A stretch of DNA of 64,000 bases from Syngnathus acus (taxonomy: Eukaryota > Chordata > Actinopteri > Syngnathiformes > Syngnathidae), in contig NC_051096.1 of assembly GCF_901709675.1 (NCBI RefSeq), forward strand, positions 8,273,001-8,337,000. Reading direction: 5' to 3'. The translations under genes were made by a program, and so were the position numbers. A model generated the notes under the pieces. That model worked only from the letters and a program-made list of their open reading frames with translations, did no database searches and was not told where the DNA came from. This document shows, one piece after another, positions 10,108 through 23,300 of this stretch (the stretch's first letter is position 1; every line of letters begins with the position of its first letter).

Positions 10108-10880
10108 CACGACTCGTTCGTGAACGGGAAGTGACGTCATTTTCTTCGTCGTTTTGTTTTACGGCGAGGTGGCACCAGCTTCAATGCACATTACTACTGG
10201 TTGAAGTCATATGAACTGAAAAGAAATTCGTTCTTTTGAACGAATCGTTCACTCACGAGCCAACACTATAGGAACAGCCGATTTTGCAGTTTACCAGCGA
10301 ATAATGTTGACTACTTTTGAAAATATATTCGTAAAGCCCTAGTCATAAATTAAAATATCAGAACGTAATGTGTTTTAAAAAAGAAAAAGTTTAATGTTTT
10401 CTGCTCAATCAATGCTGAAAAGAACAAATTAAGTTCACCATCATTTTCAAATATTATAGTCCAAAATAAAATCATGTTGATATATAGGCAAATATTGGTG
10501 TCACTGTGACTAACACATGCTTTGACAGTTTGAACAAGTCAATGAGAAAAATGATTTAGTGTGACAACATTTGTTGGTGAAATTATATTCAAGTTTTGAT
10601 GTGCAAAAGCCTCATGGCTTTTTATTATTTTGCTTGCTTGACAGGATTGGGCAGGCTTGGGAACCAAAGGTGCAGCTGCCAGCCTCCGTTGACATGCCGT
10701 CGTGTTCCTTTGCTTTATTGGTGATCACCAATAAAGTGCTCGAAGAAAACAATTGTTGTGTGCTTAAGTCTAAATCAAAACATTTTTCCACCCCTACAAA
10801 ATTCAATTTTAGTAACAGGCTTTTGTGTATGTGAAGACAAATCCCAACAGGAGTTTCCCTTTGGAAATCAGGACTTGCAC
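10108..10880. other. Intergenic region between the array and the clk2 3' end
   Basis: No gene was recognised. Two partly inverted GAACGAATCGTTC-type motifs near 10112-10126 and 10228-10258 may mark another decayed transposon. The rest is A/T-rich unique sequence. Confidence 0.4.
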
Positions 10881-10886
10881 TTTATT
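10881..10886 (-). terminator. clk2: Candidate clk2 poly(A) signal
   Basis: TTTATT on the top strand reads AATAAA on the clk2 strand, about 990 bp after the clk2 stop codon. It is the nearest canonical hexamer I noticed and would give a 3'UTR of about 1 kb. Confidence 0.45.
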
Positions 10887-11871
10887 TCTACAGCATCATA
10901 CATATATACACTTTTATAGGCTTTCGTTTCATACAAAAACAATTCATGTATACACGGGAGGTGAGAACAATGACCTATTTTAATACCACCCCCAAAAATA
11001 AATATCAAACAGTTGTGTGCAGCTCATTTGAACCCCCCCCTCCTGCGGGACGTGTGCTTATCTTCAGTGGGGAAAACCTCAGGTGTGATGACATCACGCC
11101 TGCAGAAAGGCAATTTATACTTTTGTTGTTAAAGGTACTGGGCAAGCTACAAGTCACAGCGTAGGACATTTATATAAATGTGGCGTTCCCGGCGCACGCA
11201 CGCACGCACTCGCATCACATGTAGAAAACAATGCATACCATGTAGAAACAAAAGAGAAAGTCAGAAACAAAAACAAATAAAGCCAGAAAACGTTACCTTC
11301 CCTCCTGTTCTTGGTGGCGTTAACGACCAGCAAGACTATAGCAAGAGTGGAGTGTGTCTCATTGGTGATGACTGACTAAGGAAGGCCTTTTCACGGCCTC
11401 CATTCTCTAGAGCTTAAAAGGTGCATGGAAAATGCCAATTTGGTGCAAGTGCTCATTTATCGAAAATCACTTGCATCACTCTGGAAATTCCATGGCAGGA
11501 AAAATGAGCCTTTAGCTTGCCCTCATTAAGCATGATAACCGCCTAAATTGATGGATGGTCTGTGGGATGATGATGACGACGACGACTTCTTTTTTTCCTT
11601 TCCCTCCTTATCACCATCCACAAGAAGAAGACATTTCTTCTCCCAAAATGACTTGACACGGCACCTCAAGAAAGTCTCGGTTGCACCACATGTTTGGACG
11701 GATGACGTGAGGAGGAAGACGTGAGATGCATAGAGGACTAGTTTGGATCATAGTTGTCCTCTTGAAGCCCTGACTGTACAAGATTCCTGCTTCTAGAATG
11801 ATGAACAAAAGAAAGCCACCGCTCCGCTCCGTGTATTAAAATAGTGCCGTAGCAGGAGGAGGTGCTCCGGA

Positions 11872-14800
11872 TCACCGGCTGATGTCTCGGTTTGCTTCCC
11901 AGCTCTTACTGCCGGCCGCCGCCTCGCTGCTCCCCCCAAAATCAAAGAAGGGGTGCTTGAGCGAGTCGGCGAGGAGCAGTCTCTTGGAGGGCTCGTACTC
12001 CAGCATGCTTTCGATGAGGTCAAACAACTGGTGGTGCTCCTCCGCCTCTGACAGCAAGTATCTCTGGAAGAGCAAAAAAAACCCAATGAAGTCATTGTTT
12101 GGTAACGCTTAGTGTGTGTGCATTCTTTTTCCCTGCTCTCACCCTCAGAGGCTTGCAGTTTTCCCGGACGTATTTCCCCGCTGAGGAGCTCTCATCCCAG
12201 TCCAGACGGCCTCGATAGAAGTACTTTTGCTTTCTGAAAGAGGTGAGGCGAGGCGCATCAGGGTAGGACTGGAATTCTTATCATGATGCTTACCTTTTTG
12301 ATGTTAGTTATTCTCACCTGGTCTTGCGGATCATTCTGGATGGCACGGGTCCAAGGATTCTCTCCATCATGGCCAAATGCTCCCTGTTGTCATGAGTCTG
12401 ACAAAAAGAGATTGAAAGCAACTCAGACACCGAGTCATTCTCTGACTGTCTTTGAAAGGAAGTACCTGAAACAAGGTGAAGCCCAGGTAGTATTCAAAGA
12501 GGATACAGCCGATACTCCACACGTCACAAGGATGGCTCCATCCCATTTCTAAGCAGCGCAAACAAGGGGTCAACATTTGAAATGGATTTGGCAACCGACC
12601 GGGTCGTACGGCCAAATGGAATCCTCACCTAAAATGACCTCGGGGGCTCGGTAATGCCTGGTGGACACAATGGTGCTGTGATGCTCATGGTCGAAAGTGG
12701 CGCTGCCAAAGTCCACCACGCGTACGGCCGTGCTCTTAACCGTCCTTTCGTCTCGTTTCTGCTGGCCGGCCAGCCAGCCGGCCGCACAAAAAAAATGTTC
12801 AAGGGTGAACGTTTCTGAACGAGAATTAGCGGCATATCTCGTTTATTTTTTTTCTTGTGCTGTTCCTCACTGACCTTCTCCACATTATAGGACATGGTAA
12901 AATCCGAGTTGACAAATAGGATGTTTTCAGGCTTTAGGTCAGTGTGTGTCAACTTATTGTCATGGAGAACTGTGAAGTCAAAGAAGAAAGAGGTTTGACA
13001 GGAATGGTGTATTTGCACGAGATGATAACTCAGCAGATCCCACCAGATGCTCCACGACAGAAGAACTTACACTTCACAGCCAGACAGACTTGGTAGGCCA
13101 TATGTCGGACTTGACCGATGGAGTAGGGCAGGTAGTTGTTCTCTTTGAGGAAATCGAAGGTGCTGAGAGCAAGCAGCTCAAAGGAGATACACATGTGACC
13201 GTGGTAGTCGAACCAGTCGTACATCTGCACGCACAGGCTGCAAGATACGCGGAAGGTGGAAAAGGGAGTCATTTGTAAACAGCGCATCACTTAGTCACTC
13301 ACAATTGGTTTTCTGGATCCTTCTCGTTGATCTTCTCAAGCACATTGATCTCCAGGCGAGCTGCTTCTTTGTACTTCTCCACATTCTTGATAATTTTTAA
13401 AGCCACGCTGGATGCACCCCTTCCAAAAAGAAAACTTGTTATTGACAACCTGAGCAGTAAGCTGCTGGTTGAAATGACGCCGCTCACCTGCGATGGTCAA
13501 TGCACTGCATCACCCTCCCAAAAGTGCCTTCCCCCAAAGTACTGACAATCTCATCTACAACATAGCACAACGAGAAGAAGGGACAAGGGAACAACAGCAG
13601 GGGAAGAAGAGAACAGGAGAATTAGACAAGTGGATCCGCGGGGGCGAACGCATCCTAGAACCTATCCAGGGCTGCAGGCTAGTCAATGGGGCAGGCTTGA
13701 AACAAACGCTGATAACACTACCATACATGAAGGATCAAAAGTGGCCCTTTTCTTTGATGACCCATTTGCAGCCCTTCCCAAATTGGAAATCTTTTCAATG
13801 TGTATGTGAGCGTGTTGAAATGGAAAGGTGACATGATCTTCTATCATTTAATGAAGAAGACAAAAAAATAGAAAAGAAAATATTGGAAAGCACTAGCTAG
13901 CATTTGCAACGCGTCAGAGAAACAATTGCAATCGAGGTTCTACTTTTAAGTAACCTGTGAAACATCGAGAAAATGCTCCACAGCTTAAGAAGGGAAAAAC
14001 GCAGAAGATAACTAAAGTCCCTCACAGAATCTTCGCTCTTGCACTCCACCCGAATTGAGCTAGAGCAAAGAGGTTTCTAGCAAGGCATCATCATCATCAT
14101 CATCATCAGGCACTCCCATTCAAACGCTCTATTGCTTTAATACTCATATGGAGAAGGGTTACGATAGAGTAGTGGCAGTGAGTACATCTCTCTTGTAGGA
14201 CGTCCCCACTCCGACAGATCAGGTGCCCTTCCTCGTCGTCCCTCACACTCAGTGCCCGCGTCCGGCTGTTGCTCCGCTGTTTTCGCACCCAAACCGCCAT
14301 CAGCAGGTCACGACACGACCAAAGGGAACATGGGGGGATTCGGGGGCAGCCACAGGCGGACGAGGAGGGCCGAGGTTGGGCGGGCGGGCGTTCGTTCGTT
14401 GATGGTGTCGGTGGGTTTGGTGGCCATGGGGCGATTCACGCGTGACACCACGTGAAGAAAATATATAACGATAGGGATATAGTGCAAGGGAACAAGTCAA
14501 AGATCACATGATGTCCTCTGCTCCCCCCCCACCCTCAAACCACAGCGGCTTCAAAATAACTAAGCAACTGGCACATCTATCCATTTTTTTCCTCAGAAAA
14601 GATTAAAATCACAGCTTATTAGCTTGACTCGTCAGCTTTCATACAATAGTAAATCCTAAGGCGGGACCAAATGTAGCGAGCAGGAAAGTTACAACCTGCT
14701 CATTTGGTCTATATTGCTGGATAGACGTGGGCTGATACAAAGAGACATTTTCGCAAATAGATTTTCAATGCTAATATGATCAAAAATAATATTTGCATTT

Positions 14801-15928
14801 TTTGGGTGGAACATTTTCATTTTTTGCACAACACATACTAAATGCCACTTGCTGAGCCACAAATTTGCACTTGACCCAAAAAGCAAAGTCATATATTTAA
14901 AAAGAACAACGACAACAACAAAAAAAACATGGCTGCCCAATACTAATTGATAGATTAATGACTGCAAAATTGTGCAATCACTGAAAATGCTCTCCCAGCG
15001 TGACACACCTATATAAAGAAAAGACAAAAGAAACAAATAAAATGCTTTTGACAAAAGAAAAACAAATCAGAAAGATTGCACTACTTACCAAGTCCAGGGG
15101 CTGTGAAGAACAAATGGTTAAAGAAAAAAAGAGGCAGAGAGAGAGCTGAGCGCGATAAATAGAATAAAAAATAAATAAATAAGGGAGAAGGAAAAAAACA
15201 AAAAAAAAACCAGGGTGAAGATTGTTAAAGGCCCTCTCAGGTCTGGCTGTACTCACCGAAGACGATGGGCTATAGGACCTGGTTCTACGCCGCCTTCGTT
15301 TGTGCTTACGCCTGCTGCCTTTTCGTCTGTACGAATCATCCCGCTCCCGTTCCTTTTCTCGACCCCGTCGGTAGTCGTACATGCTTGGGGAGAAGTCGCG
15401 TGGATAGTAACTTTCAGCTGCTCCGTGCGGCTCCCTTTCTCTGTCATGGTCGCGATCTTGATCTCGGCTCGGATCCAGTCGCCTGTATCCCTCGTAGTAT
15501 CTTCTGTCAAATGCTCGTTGCTCTGCTGAGCGATTGTCAAAGCTTCGACTGCACAGAAATAAGATTTTGACAAATGGGAAGTCAGAAAGTAGCTGAAATC
15601 TCAAAGTCTGCTTTATTGTCAATTTCTTCACAAAGAAATCGAAATGACGTTCCCGCTATCCTTCTTTGTTACCATCTGAAAGCAGCATATTATCGACATA
15701 AATCCTAAAAAAAAAAGCATACCTCCTTGAGCGTACGTAACTCGCATCGTGTCTCTGTCCTCGTCCCCTTCGGTGGCGATCCCTGTCTCTGTCACTGCTC
15801 GAAGAGTATGTGGGCGATCTTCTGTGTCGGTGTCGACGCCATCTATCCTTTTCTTTCTCTCTGTAGCGATCATTGTAGCTGCTGCGACTGTCTCTCTCAG
15901 AGGACGTGTACCTTCTGGTGTAAGGCAT
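11872..15928 (-). CDS. clk2: Dual-specificity CDC-like kinase 2
   Basis: A LAMMER-family kinase that phosphorylates SR splicing factors in nuclear speckles. Twelve coding exons in transcript order: 15928-15723, 15548-15257, 14276-14186, 13554-13488, 13419-13303, 13237-13071, 12969-12875, 12758-12629, 12548-12466, 12397-12318, 12233-12143, 12063-11872. They total 1611 bp, 536 residues (human about 499). Residues 1-166 are an Arg/Ser/Asp-rich RS domain. The kinase has glycine loop [17 protein letters not shown] lysine, [11 protein letters not shown] catalytic loop, DFGSATFD and the EHLAMMERI signature. The end RDISR is typical of CLK2 rather than CLK1, 3 or 4. The first exon opens exactly at CAG|ATG, so a 5'UTR exon lies upstream; a donor at 16592 is a candidate. 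The 91-bp third coding exon is frame-shifting if skipped. Confidence 0.96.
14087..14107. repeat. (CAT)n microsatellite in clk2 intron
   Basis: About seven perfect CAT units, in the intron between the 91-bp and 67-bp exons of clk2. Confidence 0.9.
14298..14450 (-). promoter_or_regulatory. clk2: CpG-rich intronic segment with an alternative in-frame start for clk2
   Basis: This GC- and CpG-rich stretch lies just upstream of the 91-bp clk2 exon. An ATG at 14300-14298 (MAVWVRKQ) reads without interruption through the acceptor position into that exon in the kinase frame. A transcript starting here would encode a CLK2 of about 378 residues without the RS domain. Only sequence composition and the open frame support this; no promoter motif is decisive. 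Confidence 0.3.
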
Positions 15929-17355
15929 CTGCAAGAGTTTTGGAATGACAAACATGTAAAGAAAAGGGCCCACTGTGCAAGACACTTGAAAACTACTAGC
16001 AAGTTGAGAACCAATCGATGTGCATGAACAACCTCAGTCGATCGAGTCAAGTCAAACTTTCGTATGTGTGTGAGGGGGGTGTATCTTTAGTAACTTTGAG
16101 TATATCTGAGGAGCAATGTGCAGGCAAGATTTGGAGCAAGCCTAAAAGCGGGTGACCATGAAATGACACCATGCACGTTGGGGGAAAGCATATAAATAGC
16201 CCCAAAAAAATGGCATGCTCTCGATCACACACTGCAAAAGATTTAGCTGAAAAGGCAACAAACTAGAGGCAAACACAACCCTCTGGCCAATAGTACTGCT
16301 TGTTTTCAATTCCTTTTCTATCATGCGACCAACTTATGATACGTTGCAAACAATGTCTCTTTTTATTTGATTACTATACGTTATTGCTCGAGTCAAATGT
16401 GTGATGTTTCGTTGATAGCAGCAAATGATGTGCAAACCAGTGGAGGCACTACTTTCAGACAGCAGTATTTGCTCATGTAAATAATTTGACCGCCATCTTA
16501 GCAGCTATGCTGAGGGAGTTAGCACTCGTGCTAATCATTTGGACTGGATGCCGTTTTTTAACGACACATTTCACTTCGGGTTGAATGCCTACCGTTTTAG
16601 CAGCGAGCCCTGTACGTTTGTCCCACAAGAAGTCCGTGGTGCTGGCTTTCTTGTCACATTTAGAATATCATCGGCTCGGTATCCCAAGCTCCGTTGCTAG
16701 CAAATAGCGTTGTGTTCGTGTGCCAAGCTAGTTGTAGCCGTGACTAGTGGAGCAAATGATAGGTTCCATGACACTGGGAAATCTGGATGGCCAATGGACT
16801 CAGAAAAATCCGATTCCTGAAATTGGGGTTAACGTTCACAGAACTCGGTGGAAGGGGCGGGACCCCGGGGGTTGGTACACCTCACTCAGACGTTGAAACA
16901 TTACGTCGCGCAATAGTGACGCCCGCCCGTCGTCAAACATCAAAATACCATGTTTACTCTCACAGCCCGATTTCGTTTTCGTCAGTATCAACCATTTCTT
17001 TCTGCAATCTGGTTGTTCCCAACTTCCAAGGATCCGTGAACACATCTTGGGACCGGAACCGGATGTGCTGCTTGTTATCGTACTTGGGCAGAACTTGTGG
17101 CGAAGCCGTTGTCGACATTTGACAATGTCGTTACTTAATGCAGCATTATGAATCGTTTTTGTTTTGGATCTTATTCGAACTCTATGTCAGCGATGCGGTA
17201 TTTACTTGCTAGTTACTTATGTCTGTCTAAGTGTCGGAGACACACGCTAGTTGCATTCGTGACCTTTTCTGGTGGTGTTTAGCGGGGGGCAACGCGGGTT
17301 CGTGGCGTTTAATCGGCTGGAATTTCCGAACGATCGGGACACTACTGCTCCAAAC
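15929..17355. promoter_or_regulatory. Divergent promoter region, clk2 / mcm3ap
   Basis: The two start codons face away from each other across 1.4 kb. It should hold the 5'UTR exons and promoters of both genes. A GTAGGC donor at 16592 on the minus strand could end a clk2 5'UTR exon. The right part, 16840-16930, is CpG-rich. No other gene was seen. Confidence 0.5.
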
Positions 17356-20300
17356 ATGAATCCATCGAAGCCATTTGGAGGAGGTTTCCAAGCTACGAGC
17401 AACGCTAATCCTAGTTTGTTCCCGTCATTTGGACAGCAACCCTCCGGCAGCCTGCCTCCCAATGTGGGCATTTTCCAATCGTCAGCGTTTGGTCTGCCAT
17501 CGGCCTCCAAAGTAGCCGGTCATACCATGTTTGCACAGGGTCCTTCGTTTGGACAGCAACCAGCGCAAAGCGCGTCGCTCTCCAGCCAGTCTCCAGCTTT
17601 AAGCCAACGTCCTGTGGGAGCAAGCAACGCTGGCTTCGGTGGCAATGCTGGGCCAGCATTTGGAGCTATGAGTGGATCAAGCCAGAGTTCCGCTTTTGGA
17701 CAGACACCCGCATTTGGACAGCAGTCTGCATTTGGTCAGGACCCAAGTTTTGGACAGCTCTCTACAGGTTTTGGACAAAAGCTCCCAGGCTTTGGACAAC
17801 AGCCTGCAGTATTTGGAAGCACCCAAAACAGCTCAGGATCTACTGCTGCTTCATTAGTGCCACCTCAGCAGATAAGTTTTGCACACTCTGTATTTGGACA
17901 AGCACCAAGTACCACTGCTGCCGGTAGTGTGTTTGGTGCTAGTCCGACCCAGAGCAGAGGATTTGGATCTGAATTCAGTTTCAAGCCAGCCAGTGAAGTT
18001 CTTTTCAAACCCATCTACAGTGGCAGTCCTGAACCCACTCACCCTCAAACCACGCCACTGTCCACCTTACCTTTTGGTAGCACCACAGAGAAGACAAGTT
18101 CCAGCACTGCTGGTAGTAGCAGCTGCAGCAGCAGCAGCACCATCACTGGCTTCTCTGGGGCAACATCGGGATCATTGGGCTTTAGTTTCTCTCAGCCTGC
18201 TGCTGCTCCATCCCTTCCGGTCCAAAACAACCCACTAGCAAGTGTCAGTAACAGCGGCCCTTCCAGTGCTCTGCAGTTCACCTTTTCCCAGCCTGCCGCC
18301 GCACCCTCCGGTTCCAACACGAACGCTCCAATCAGCCAGCCTAAAACCCCATCCACTTTTAGCTTTTCAACCAAACCCCTCCAAGCGCAGACGGCTCAAC
18401 TCTTTGGTGGAAACGCTATCATTCAGCCCTCCGCTTTCAGCGACAATCAATCCAAAGCGGAGCCCAGTCAAATGAGCCAGGGTGGAGACGCAAATGTATT
18501 TGCGCAATTTAGAAAAGGCACGAAACGTAAAGAAGAAGACGCCGCCGCAACGGGTGCGCCGCAAGCTATTGCGGAGGAGGCCGAAACAACGGACACCTCT
18601 TCACCCAGGCAGCCCCCAAAAAGACCTCTCATGAGAACTCGGCCCACTGCGGGGCTCTTCAGCAGAGCGCTGAGCGGACTGCGAAAAGCTGCCACCACTT
18701 CAGTCCGACAAGAGGGAAAGGAACCTCTGCAGCAGAAAGCGCAGCTGGAGGAGTCGACGAGCGAGCATCCCCAAGTGCTGCGTGAACATGCCACTGCTAG
18801 CACGTCGGCCGTACAAACCCTGAGCACTGAGCTACTGGAAAAAGCCCAACAGTCAGGTGAGCGTTCACACTCGGTGTCCCCTGAAAAGAATTGGATTTGT
18901 TAAGATCTCTCTTTTGCTTTTCAATTTCCACCGTGCCCATAAGTCCTCCCTCCACCTCTCTTTTTGCAGACTTACAACACCCCCGAGAAGTGATGGCCGA
19001 AAGCAAGACGCCAAGGAGAAGTGGCGCGCCGAGTGAGAGCTTGGACAGCTTGGACAGCGAGAGCGGGACGTCTCCCGCTGACTGGACTGTCATTCAGTGC
19101 AGGAACATCCCGGCGGCCCTCAACAAAAAGAACATCATTGAGAAGCATTTTTCTCAATTTGGCAAAGTTAGCAAGCTCCAATGCCGGCCTTCCAAGGGAT
19201 TAGCCATGGTGCACTTTGAAAGCCACGTGAGTTTGTTTGTTCGTTCGTTCATCTGTTGACAGACAAAAGTATTGAAAGTGACCACAGCTGAGGTTTTCTT
19301 TTTGATATGTGCATTCTTTCTGGCAGGCATCTGCAGCCAAGGCAAAGAAGAACGGGAAGCTCCTGCATCAGCATGAAATCCTCCTTTTGTGGCAGCGAAA
19401 GAAGCAAAGTGCGACTCGATTCTTCAGTAGACGCCGAGCAGCGACATTGCTCAACATTTCTGCTCCACACCTGAAATGATTTGTGTCTGTTTGTCAGGTC
19501 CAGGGGATAAAAGCAGAAGAGCCATGGGGAAAAAAGCAGCGGAGAAGGGCAACGACGCTGCTAATTTCAAGGCTTTCAAACGACCCGTACTTAGCGACAC
19601 CTTTACCCGCAGGTAAAGGACAATAGAACGCTTGTTATTGCAGCAGAGTGCGCTGATATTTTGTGTGCCTAGTAACTCACCGTTGAAGAGGCCAGCAACA
19701 ACTCTCCAGCTTGACTCGGAACTTCCGAAGGAGAACGTCACCACCACGACTCAGCTCTCGGAGTGCCTCGCGCCCCTCGTCGGCGTCACGGCAGAGACAA
19801 CGGAGGACAAGTACCGGCTTCTAGAGCAGAGGGACAAGATCTTGCGACAAGGTACGCTTTCAGTTTGTCACCGACTTCTCATTAGCCTCTGTGGCTAATT
19901 GTGGGAACGTCATTTCCATCTCTTTGTGTGTCTTGGCATGTGAAGAAAGAAATGGACAATAAAGCAGACTTTGACTGTTCTTTAAGCATCACAAACATAC
20001 TCTTGAATGATGTCCTCAGGGCGGCCCAAAAGCACGGACCTGGACCTCTCCAAGGTCTTCGTAGGAACGTGTCCTGACATGTGTCCTGAGAAGGAGAGAT
20101 ACATGAGGGAAACAAGAAATCAGCTCAGCATATATGAAGTCCTCCCCAACACAGAGCTGGTACCGTTTGCCGTATTTGATCACGATACGATCGCTAATAT
20201 TGTTTGCAGTCTGCTCTTCGTGTCCAGTGCTTACGTATCATCATCGTTTGTTCAAAATTGGAATCAACAAACATCCAGGTGGACCACGTAGCAGCCATCA

Positions 20301-23300
20301 AAGAGTACAGTCGTTCATCCGCCGACCAGGAGGAGCCCCTTCCTCACGAGTTACGCCCCTTGCCAGTACTCGGCATGACCATGGACTATCTGGTCACTCA
20401 GATCATGGACCAAGGTCACGACAGCTTGCGGGATTGGTACGATTTTGTCTGGAACAGGACCCGGGCTATCCGCAAGGTAGCAACGATCGAGTCGGATTGC
20501 TTGACTGTTGATAAATATGGCGTTGACTAATTCCAACGTTTGCCACAGGACATCACCCAGCAGCGTTTGTGCTGCCCGCACACAGTGTCACTGATCGAGA
20601 AGTGCACACGCTTCCACTTACATTGCGCCCACCATCTCTGCGAAGAGCCAATGTCCGTTTTTGAAGTCAAGATCAACAACGAGAACTTGACAAAGTGCTT
20701 GCAAAGCCTGAAAGAAATGTACGAGGACCTGAAGGGCCGTCACGTCTACTGCCCCCGCGAGGCTGAGTTCCGCCAGTACAGTGTCCTGTTGAAGCTCAAC
20801 GACGGCGACATCCTGCGGTGAGCCTCGGTATATGCATACGCTATACTGAATAATAACTTCCCGTCTTACCTGTGCAGTGAGGTCCAACAGTTCCGTGACG
20901 AAGTGCGCAACTCCCCCGAAGTGCATTTTGCCGTGCAGGCTTTTGCCGCTCTCAACAGCAACAACTTTGTGCGCTTCTTCAAGCTGGTGAAAAGGGCATC
21001 GTACCTGGCCGGTTGCCTCCTCCACAGATATTTCAATCAGGTCATTCCTTTTGCCTTTTTCATCCAATAACCATTTTTAGTCAAGTGACAGAGATGCACT
21101 TTCACTTGCTTATTACGTAGGACTATCAAAGACAAAGAGGTGCAACCATTAATTGCCTTTACTTTGTAAAACAATGTGCAGGTCCGAGCAAAAGGATTGA
21201 AGACCTTGAACGCTGCTCACACCGTGGGTCCGCGCTCAACTGCTTTTCCTGTGGACGACATCGTTCGGATGTTGATGTTCTGCAGTGCCAAAGAAGCAAC
21301 TGACTTCATCCAGAAGTACGGCCTCAATGTCAGCGAGGGGTAAGTATCTTTTTTTACAGTGGCTATCATGAGAGCGAGCGAGCGAGAGATCAATCATTTA
21401 AAAAACAACAACAACAACAACAATCTATGAATCCGGTGAAATGAAAAGCTGTGTGTTTTCACCTGTTCCACGTTGTGTTGACAGTGTGGTGGATCTGAAT
21501 CGGGTAGCCTATCAGGAGCCGGAGGTGCTATCCCAGAAGAAGTCTCAGGTCATTCAGGCTAAGAAAACAACATCGACTGGGGAAGTGGTGAATGGAGGCC
21601 CCCTCCCCAATCCCCCTCAGCACAAACCTGTCTGCACCTTTGACTCTTACAACAAATACAGAGGAGAAGGCCCCTTGACTGAGTCTGCACCCAATCAATT
21701 GAAAGGTATTGTCACCCCAACGCATGGATTGATTCTACTGGAAACCTTTGCCGTCTCGTCATCGATTTTGCTTTCGTTTCTTTAGCTATTGCTGCCAAAG
21801 TAGAAGTGAAGGCCCCGCCCAGCATCCAATTCCAGACCCAAGTTTCACCTGATGTCCCCAATGTTTTTGGGCTGAGAGCAGAGAAGACCGAGTCCAGCAT
21901 TTCTTTCCCAAACGTGGCCCTCCAAGCTGAAGCAGCGCAGCTCCTCCAGCCTGTAGCGCAGCCTCCCGCTGTCAAAGCACCGTCACCTCAACCAGCGTTC
22001 AGCGATGAGGTGGGAAAAAGATTTGACTTTCTTAGTTTCATAGGTCAGATTTCATGTAACGGGGGCTGTTTTTTTTGGGGGTTTTTTCCCCCCCCCCCTC
22101 CCTCTATGCCCAGGACATTACGGCCGAAGTGGACTGTTTGATTGACGAAATGGTTGAGACATCGGCAAGAGCGGTAGCTGCTGACGGTGCCGCTTATGCC
22201 GCAGCAGCACTTGTGTAAGTTTGCATAATTTGTCATGCATATTGAAAGATTCTTTTGAAAGCGGGGAAACTGACTGTGCCCTGCTACAATTTTCTCCTGA
22301 TAACGGTGAATCTATTTTTTTTCAATACTATATCTGCAGTGAGAGCAGCGTGCAGGCAGAGTCCGTACTGAATGAAGTTTTAGGTGAAGTGCTACAAGAA
22401 TTGTCTTCTAGCCAGATCCTTCTGGAACAAGAGCGTGTCGCTGAAGAGCAACGCAGGATTGAGGAAGCAAGGTTCGTCCACTATTGTCCTCTTTAAATCT
22501 CATTTAAATTGACTTCCTTAATGCTTTCACCAAAATACCCATTTTCTGGTGCTGTGATCACAAGACAAACGAACGGGTGGCTCTCTCTGTTTCAGGCGGA
22601 GACAGGAGCTCGAGAACCTTTTGTCCAAGTTCAGGCTCTCTTTGTTCGCAGAGATCACGCAGGAAGTATTAGATGAGACTATCAAGGAGATTGCCGCCGC
22701 GGTCTTCCGGTAAGGCTCAGTCACATATTCAATGGGAATTGCATTGGCGATTCTTTTTCAAGATGGTTTCGCCCTACTTTGGGAACCGAATGACAGATTT
22801 CATCCTTTTCAGGCAAGCGGTGGATGAGAAAGCACGCTGTATCGCTAAATGTTCTCAAGAAGTCTGCACTAGTTTCATTGAGGACACTTTGAAAGCAGAC
22901 ATTGCTCTGCTAGTCGAAGAAATGCTCACGGCTGAGCTGCAGCGCGCTCGCAAGTACATCAAAAGGTACGAAAAGTCGAAGCTTGCGCAAATCGATGACA
23001 TTTGGCTCCATTTTCTTTTGTCTACTTATCTGTCCAAATAGGTGGCGTGATGTGGTAGCGGTGCGCCGGCAGCTGAAGAGACAGATGAGAGGTTTCCCGG
23101 CAGCTCCTTGCTTCGTGGACCCTCGCTTCAAATTGAAGGCGCTGGCTCCGAGCGCTCCGGCGCAGCAGTCTGTTGAGGATCTGACTCGTGGAATAGTAAA
23201 CCTGGGAAATGCAGGAAGGTTATCTCTATCCAGCACCAGGTAGCTCTTTTCTTTTTTATGTGCACGTATGTGGCTTGGATCGTAACTAACCAACTCAATT

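Noticed and set aside
13493-13831. 112-codon plus-strand ORF in the clk2 locus
   Set aside because: It overlaps a clk2 exon in antisense and intronic sequence, with no homology.
17272-17355. Upstream extension of mcm3ap from a GTG codon
   Set aside because: It has no ATG, and the first ATG at 17356 gives the family start MNPSKPF.
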